Of a stretch of 64,000 nucleotides of DNA, positions 60,038 to 64,000 are shown piece by piece. Source of the DNA: an uncultured Clostridia bacterium (GTDB lineage: Bacteria > Bacillota > Clostridia > Christensenellales > UBA1242). The stretch lies in NCBI GenBank assembly GCA_934746515.1, contig CAKVFH010000005.1, forward strand, positions 28,681 to 92,680. Reading direction: 5' to 3'. A program made the translations under genes and the position numbers. The notes under the pieces are model-generated. The model had not been told where the DNA came from and ran no database searches. It saw nothing but the letters and a program-made list of their open reading frames with translations. Within the stretch, counting starts at the first letter, position 1. Each line of letters begins with the position of its first letter.

Positions 60038-61117
60038 ATGGAAACTATGGAAGAATATAAGACTATTAGAATTATAAACGAAGAACCTGAATTTTGTGCA
60101 GGCGAAAAAGCAGATGTTAGTGCTGATTATTTTATTTTGTGCGAAGAAGGCAAGGCTCTTTTTGGAAAGAACATCTATGACACACAAGTTTGCGGAATGA
60201 GCATTTTGAACTGGGTGGTTCGTGCTTGTGGCACTCAACCAAAAATTATCACCGTTGAAAATGGTGCTGATGCACTTTCTGCAATCAGACCTTATATTGA
60301 TTATTCAGCAGAGTATTCTGTTGTTTTTTATGCTGACACGCCACTTTTGAATAAAAATCATGTTGTTGACCTTTTGGGCTTTGTTGACAGAAAAAGAATG
60401 AATGTTTGCAAGTTTAAAAGGGGATATGTTTTCAAAAACGATTTCATTAGAGATAATGATGAGTTTTATTCTATTGATGAATATGATTTTGCGTCAAATG
60501 ATTTTTTTGTTGTGAATAATTTGGAAGACTTTTTTGTTGCAAAAGAACAGCTTATTAAAAAAGTGCTAAACTTTCACAAAAGAAATGGCGTTTATTTTGA
60601 AAACGAACCAAGCACTGTTGTTGATGCAAACACTGAAATTGGTGAACTTTCGGTTGTTTTGGCAGGGGTTAGTGTTGTTCAAGGCACAAAGATTGGCAAA
60701 AACTCATATATTTCAAAAAATGCAACAATTTCTGGTTGTTCAATTGGGCAAAATGTGGTTATTGGCACTGGCGCAATTATTTCTGATAGCATCATAAAAG
60801 ACAATGCGCATATTGGTGACGGCGCCATTATAAAAAATTCGGTTATTGGAAATAATTGTTCACTGGAAACTGGTGTGAAAGTTTTGTCATCAAGTTTGCG
60901 TGACGGTGCAATTTTGAAGAATTTTGCTATTGTTGACGACGGAAGAATTGGCGAAAATGTGGTTGTTCAAAAACACGCAAAAGTTTTGGGCTTAACCGAA
61001 AAAACAGTTGTTGGTGATGGCTCTGAAATTGGCGCAAATGCCACAGTTTGTGACAGCACTTTAAAGCCAAACTCAATTGTTGAAAATAATGAATTAGTGA
61101 AAGGCAAGGTGAGATAA
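60038..61117 (+). CDS. GlmU-like protein with a degenerate uridyltransferase half
   Basis: A 359-aa protein. The N-terminal part is a degraded nucleotidyltransferase: the GMSILNWVVRAC and YADTPLL segments match GlmU, but the LAAGKGTRM signature is replaced by ILCEEGKALFG. The C-terminal part (about 195-350) is a left-handed beta-helix with many IG-x-x-A/V hexapeptides. The gene is followed by pth and mfd as glmU is in Bacillus, so it is probably the positional GlmU. UTP binding is doubtful. Translation starts on a near-leaderless mRNA. Confidence 0.65.
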   Translation: METMEEYKTIRIINEEPEFCAGEKADVSADYFILCEEGKALFGKNIYDTQVCGMSILNWVVRACGTQPKIITVENGADALSAIRPYIDYSAEYSVVFYADTPLLNKNHVVDLLGFVDRKRMNVCKFKRGYVFKNDFIRDNDEFYSIDEYDFASNDFFVVNNLEDFFVAKEQLIKKVLNFHKRNGVYFENEPSTVVDANTEIGELSVVLAGVSVVQGTKIGKNSYISKNATISGCSIGQNVVIGTGAIISDSIIKDNAHIGDGAIIKNSVIGNNCSLETGVKVLSSSLRDGAILKNFAIVDDGRIGENVVVQKHAKVLGLTEKTVVGDGSEIGANATVCDSTLKPNSIVENNELVKGKVR

Positions 61118-61675
61118 ATGAAACTTATTGTTGGTCTTGGAAATATTGGTGAAGAATATGCAAAAACTAATCACAATGCCGGGTTTATGGTTGTTGATGC
61201 GCTTGGCGAGAAATGCGGGTTTACTTTCAAAAATCGTGGATGTGAAGCCGATTATGCTGAATATAACACCGGCACAGACAAGTTTATTGTTGCAAAGCCA
61301 AGAACCTATATGAATGATAGCGGAAAGGCTGTCAAAAGTTTTATGAAAAAATTTGACATTGCAATTGATGATGTGATTATTGTTTGCGATGACATCGACA
61401 CCGAACCAGGTCATATTAGGGTTAGAAAATCTGGTTCAGCTGGCACTCACAATGGGCTAAAAAGCATAATAAATGAAACCGGTTCAAAAGATTTCAAGCG
61501 CATTAGAGTTGGAATTGGCAAACAAAATCCGCATCAAGATTTGGCAGATTTTGTGCTTGCAAGAATGAAGCTTACTGATGATCAAAAATTGGGGCTTGAC
61601 AAAGCTTTAGATGCACTTTATGATTATGTTATGGGGCAGAATATTGACAATATTATGTCTAAATATAATGGTTAG
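61118..61675 (+). CDS. pth: Peptidyl-tRNA hydrolase
   Basis: A 185-aa Pth that frees tRNA from dropped-off peptidyl-tRNA. IVGLGNIGEEYAKTNHNAGF (with the catalytic His), YMNDSGKAV, CDDIDTEPGHIRVRKSGSAG and TGSKDFKRIRVGIG are all present. The start follows the GlmU-like stop directly, with AGGTGAG close by. The mfd gene begins 2 nt after its stop. Confidence 0.95.
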   Translation: MKLIVGLGNIGEEYAKTNHNAGFMVVDALGEKCGFTFKNRGCEADYAEYNTGTDKFIVAKPRTYMNDSGKAVKSFMKKFDIAIDDVIIVCDDIDTEPGHIRVRKSGSAGTHNGLKSIINETGSKDFKRIRVGIGKQNPHQDLADFVLARMKLTDDQKLGLDKALDALYDYVMGQNIDNIMSKYNG

Positions 61676-61677
61676 AA

Positions 61678-64000
61678 ATGGCAAAGACGATATTTGATTT
61701 TGAGCTGCTTGGCAAAGATTACGCCAAGATGATTGAAAATGTTAGAGCAGGAAATTCTTGCTCTATTTTTGGTATACAAAATTCAATGCGTCCGGCACTT
61801 TGCAATTCTTTTGGTAAGAAAATTTTGTTCATAACAGCAGACGGTGTGACGGCTTCAGCAAAGGTTGAAGAATTTGAACAAATGGGGCTTAAAACACTTT
61901 ATTTTCCTGCAGTTCAAGATAGCTTTTTGTTTAAAAGAGCTGGTTCAAATGAATTTAATTTAACAAGAACAATAACAACATTTAATGTGCTGAATAAAAA
62001 TTTTGATGTTGTTGTGGCACCAATTTCAGCGCTGTTTTCATTTTTGCCAAATGTTAAAGAGTTTAAAGACCATATTTTAAAGCTTAAAACAAATCAAGAA
62101 ATCACCATTGAAAAGCTTGAAAGATTGCTTTTTGAGTCTGGTTATAAAAAAGAAGAACTTATTTCTGCCGAAGGTCAGTTTTCTAGGCGCGGTGAAATTA
62201 TTGATGTGTTTCCGATTGGTGAAAAATATCCGTTCAGAATTGATTTTTTTGACACGATTATTGAGAGCATAAAAGTTTTTGATATAGTTTCGCAAAAGGG
62301 TACAAAGCCAGTTGACTCGGTTGTGATTTGTCCTTGCACAAACTTGTTTTTGACTGTTGATGAGATTGATGAGCTTAAGCACAAAATTTCAAGGCTGAAA
62401 AAACAGGCGGTCACTGAAGGCTCTGAAGAACTGATTTTTAATGATTTTATTGATGACATTTTGACAAAACTTGACCTTGGCGACAGGTCATATTCTTTGG
62501 ATGTGATTGCACCATTTTTAAATGATTTTAGGGCGACTATTTTCGATTATTTGAGTGGCTCGGATTTTGTTTGCGTGATTGATGAGTGCAAACAAGTTTT
62601 CGACTCAATGACTGGCTACGAAAGGGAAACTCAAGAGAGAATCAAGGCGTTAAGACAGTCAGGAATGCTTATTTCTGGCGACAAAGAGCCAATGTTTTCT
62701 TCAAAAGAAGTGCTGGCTAATTTTGAAAGTCAAACTTCGGTTGCTTTTTTGAAAATCACAAACTCAAACAAATTCTTCTCTTCAAAGGCGGTGTTTAATT
62801 TCAAAACGCTCCCATGTTTAAAATGGACTCACAATCTTAAAGAATTTTCGATTGATGTGAAAAAATATTTGGCATCAAACTACAAAATTTATATTTTTGC
62901 TGGCGATGACAATGGTTCGGAAACAATAAAGAATTTGCTGTCGGCGCATGATTTATCTTTAAGTAAGCAAGGGGAAACCAATATTTTTGCAGGCGTTGGT
63001 GGAATTATTGCGTCAGGCTACACTTCTGGCTTTGTTTTGCCTGAAGAAAAAATCGCAGTTATTGGAACTTACGATTTGTTTCCAAAAAAGCGTGCAGAAG
63101 GCAAGCTTAAACTAAACAAATCAAGTGTGTTCAGCATGCCAAAGGTGGGTGACTATGTTGTTCATCAGGTGCATGGTATTGGCGTTTGCGAAGGGGTTAC
63201 AAGGCTATCTGGAAATCTCGGAACAAAAGATTATTTAGTCATTCGTTATCGCGATGGCGACAAACTTTATGTTCCAACCACGCAAATGGATATGATTGAA
63301 AAGTTTGCTGGTGCGGACACTCCAAAAAAATTGAGCAAAATTGGCGGTCAAGAGTTTTCTGCTGTCAAGGCAAAGATTAAAGAATCTGTAAAAAAGCTTG
63401 CATTCAATTTGATTGAACTTTATGCAAAACGCGAACAAATTAAAGGTTTTGCATTTTCGGAGGATAATGATCTTCAAAGAGAATTTGAAAACTCTTTTGC
63501 GTTCACCGAAACTGAAGATCAGCTTATGTCTATTGAAGAAATCAAGCAAGACATGGAAAAACCAAAGGTTATGGACAGGCTTGTTTGTGGAGATGTTGGT
63601 TTTGGAAAAACTGAAGTTGCGATGCGTGCGATGTTTAAGGCGATTATGGACGGCAAGCAAGTTGCGTTTATTGCACCAACGACAATTCTTTCAGAACAGC
63701 ACTACAACACTGCAAGAGCAAGAATGTTTAATTTTGGAATCAACATTGAAGTATTGAATAGATTTAAAAACAAAGCACAAGTCGACAAAATTTTGGCTGG
63801 TATTGCGACTGGCGATGTTGATTTGGTTTGCGGAACTCACAGAGTTTTGAGTGATGATGTTGTGTTTAAAAATTTAGGACTTATTGTGCTTGATGAAGAA
63901 CAAAAGTTTGGTGTTGAAGATAAAGAGAAACTTAAAAATAAATATCCTTTTGTTGATGTTTTGACACTTTCTGCAACGCCTATTCCAAGGACTCTTAATA
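61678..64000 (+). CDS. mfd: Transcription-repair coupling factor Mfd, 3' end outside window
   Basis: The frame is open from ATG 61678 to the window edge (774 codons). It has the UvrB-homology start (FGIQNSMRPALCNSFGKKIL), the RNA-polymerase-interacting domain (VGDYVVHQVHGIGVCEGV, then VPTTQMDMIEKF) and the RecG-like motor with Walker A GDVGFGKTEVA and DEEQKFG. Mfd displaces stalled RNA polymerase and recruits UvrA. It is translated with pth. About one third of the usual 1150 residues is missing off the edge. Confidence 0.96.
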   Translation, partial: MAKTIFDFELLGKDYAKMIENVRAGNSCSIFGIQNSMRPALCNSFGKKILFITADGVTASAKVEEFEQMGLKTLYFPAVQDSFLFKRAGSNEFNLTRTITTFNVLNKNFDVVVAPISALFSFLPNVKEFKDHILKLKTNQEITIEKLERLLFESGYKKEELISAEGQFSRRGEIIDVFPIGEKYPFRIDFFDTIIESIKVFDIVSQKGTKPVDSVVICPCTNLFLTVDEIDELKHKISRLKKQAVTEGSEELIFNDFIDDILTKLDLGDRSYSLDVIAPFLNDFRATIFDYLSGSDFVCVIDECKQVFDSMTGYERETQERIKALRQSGMLISGDKEPMFSSKEVLANFESQTSVAFLKITNSNKFFSSKAVFNFKTLPCLKWTHNLKEFSIDVKKYLASNYKIYIFAGDDNGSETIKNLLSAHDLSLSKQGETNIFAGVGGIIASGYTSGFVLPEEKIAVIGTYDLFPKKRAEGKLKLNKSSVFSMPKVGDYVVHQVHGIGVCEGVTRLSGNLGTKDYLVIRYRDGDKLYVPTTQMDMIEKFAGADTPKKLSKIGGQEFSAVKAKIKESVKKLAFNLIELYAKREQIKGFAFSEDNDLQREFENSFAFTETEDQLMSIEEIKQDMEKPKVMDRLVCGDVGFGKTEVAMRAMFKAIMDGKQVAFIAPTTILSEQHYNTARARMFNFGINIEVLNRFKNKAQVDKILAGIATGDVDLVCGTHRVLSDDVVFKNLGLIVLDEEQKFGVEDKEKLKNKYPFVDVLTLSATPIPRTLN

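Overview
The window is 64 kb of AT-rich DNA (roughly one third G+C by eye) from a low-GC Gram-positive bacterium, most likely an uncultured Clostridia-type Bacillota. It carries a Bacillus/Clostridium housekeeping set (addAB, ricT, veg, walJ, a GlmU-like gene followed by pth and mfd, holB-ricT-trmN6, tatD-rsmA) plus sporulation-type genes (spmA, spmB, a SipL-like SPOCS/LysM protein). No phage module, rRNA operon, CRISPR array or transposase was seen. Both edges cut a gene: the C-terminal part of yvcK at the left and most of mfd at the right.

Layout. 1-8.2 kb: yvcK end, acyl-ACP thioesterase, FTR-type protein, tRNA-Asn, NADAR protein, prs, mntP, an esterase, cmk, comF. 8.2-19.7 kb: secA, two large proteins of unknown function, lysS, a phosphodiesterase and a YugP-like membrane protein that has lost its zinc site. 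19.8-31.4 kb: addB-addA, a 709-aa membrane protein, hup, a truncated GlmU-like beta-helix, serS. 31.4-41 kb: lipoprotein and lepB, a degenerate THUMP-type methyltransferase, an SdpI-like protein, veg, the SPOCS/LysM protein, a Rho-like protein, greA, pyrophosphatase, holB, ricT. 41-49 kb: ferredoxin, trmN6, spmAB, tatD, rsmA, a lipoprotein, DUF4364 and TSCPD proteins, and two unknown genes. 49-53.6 kb: tRNA-Glu(CTC), clpB under a CIRCE element, ndk and tRNA-Gly(CCC), each tRNA followed by an unusual tandem repeat array. 53.7-64 kb: WG-repeat protein, two metallo-beta-lactamase-fold enzymes, three putative peptidases, tadA, the GlmU-like protein, pth, mfd.

The most striking structure is the pair of arrays behind tRNA-Glu(CTC) (190-bp period) and tRNA-Gly(CCC) (244-bp period). 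Every unit starts with the 3' end of its own tRNA, then has a terminator hairpin, then an imperfect reverse complement of that same tRNA's 3' end, then a body shared by both arrays with a GC-rich core, and finally GGAGTAT before the next tRNA end. The plan recalls the 178-bp tyrT repeats of E. coli. The body and boundary are common to both arrays, but the arms match the host tRNA.

Two further themes recur. Several genes have a -10 box ending 5-10 nt (mostly 6) before the ATG and no usable Shine-Dalgarno, so they look leaderless. Several proteins look like paralogues that have lost catalytic residues (YugP-like, GlmU-like, Rho-like, THUMP methyltransferase-like). All coordinates and motifs were read by eye. 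Family names come from recognised motifs, not database searches.
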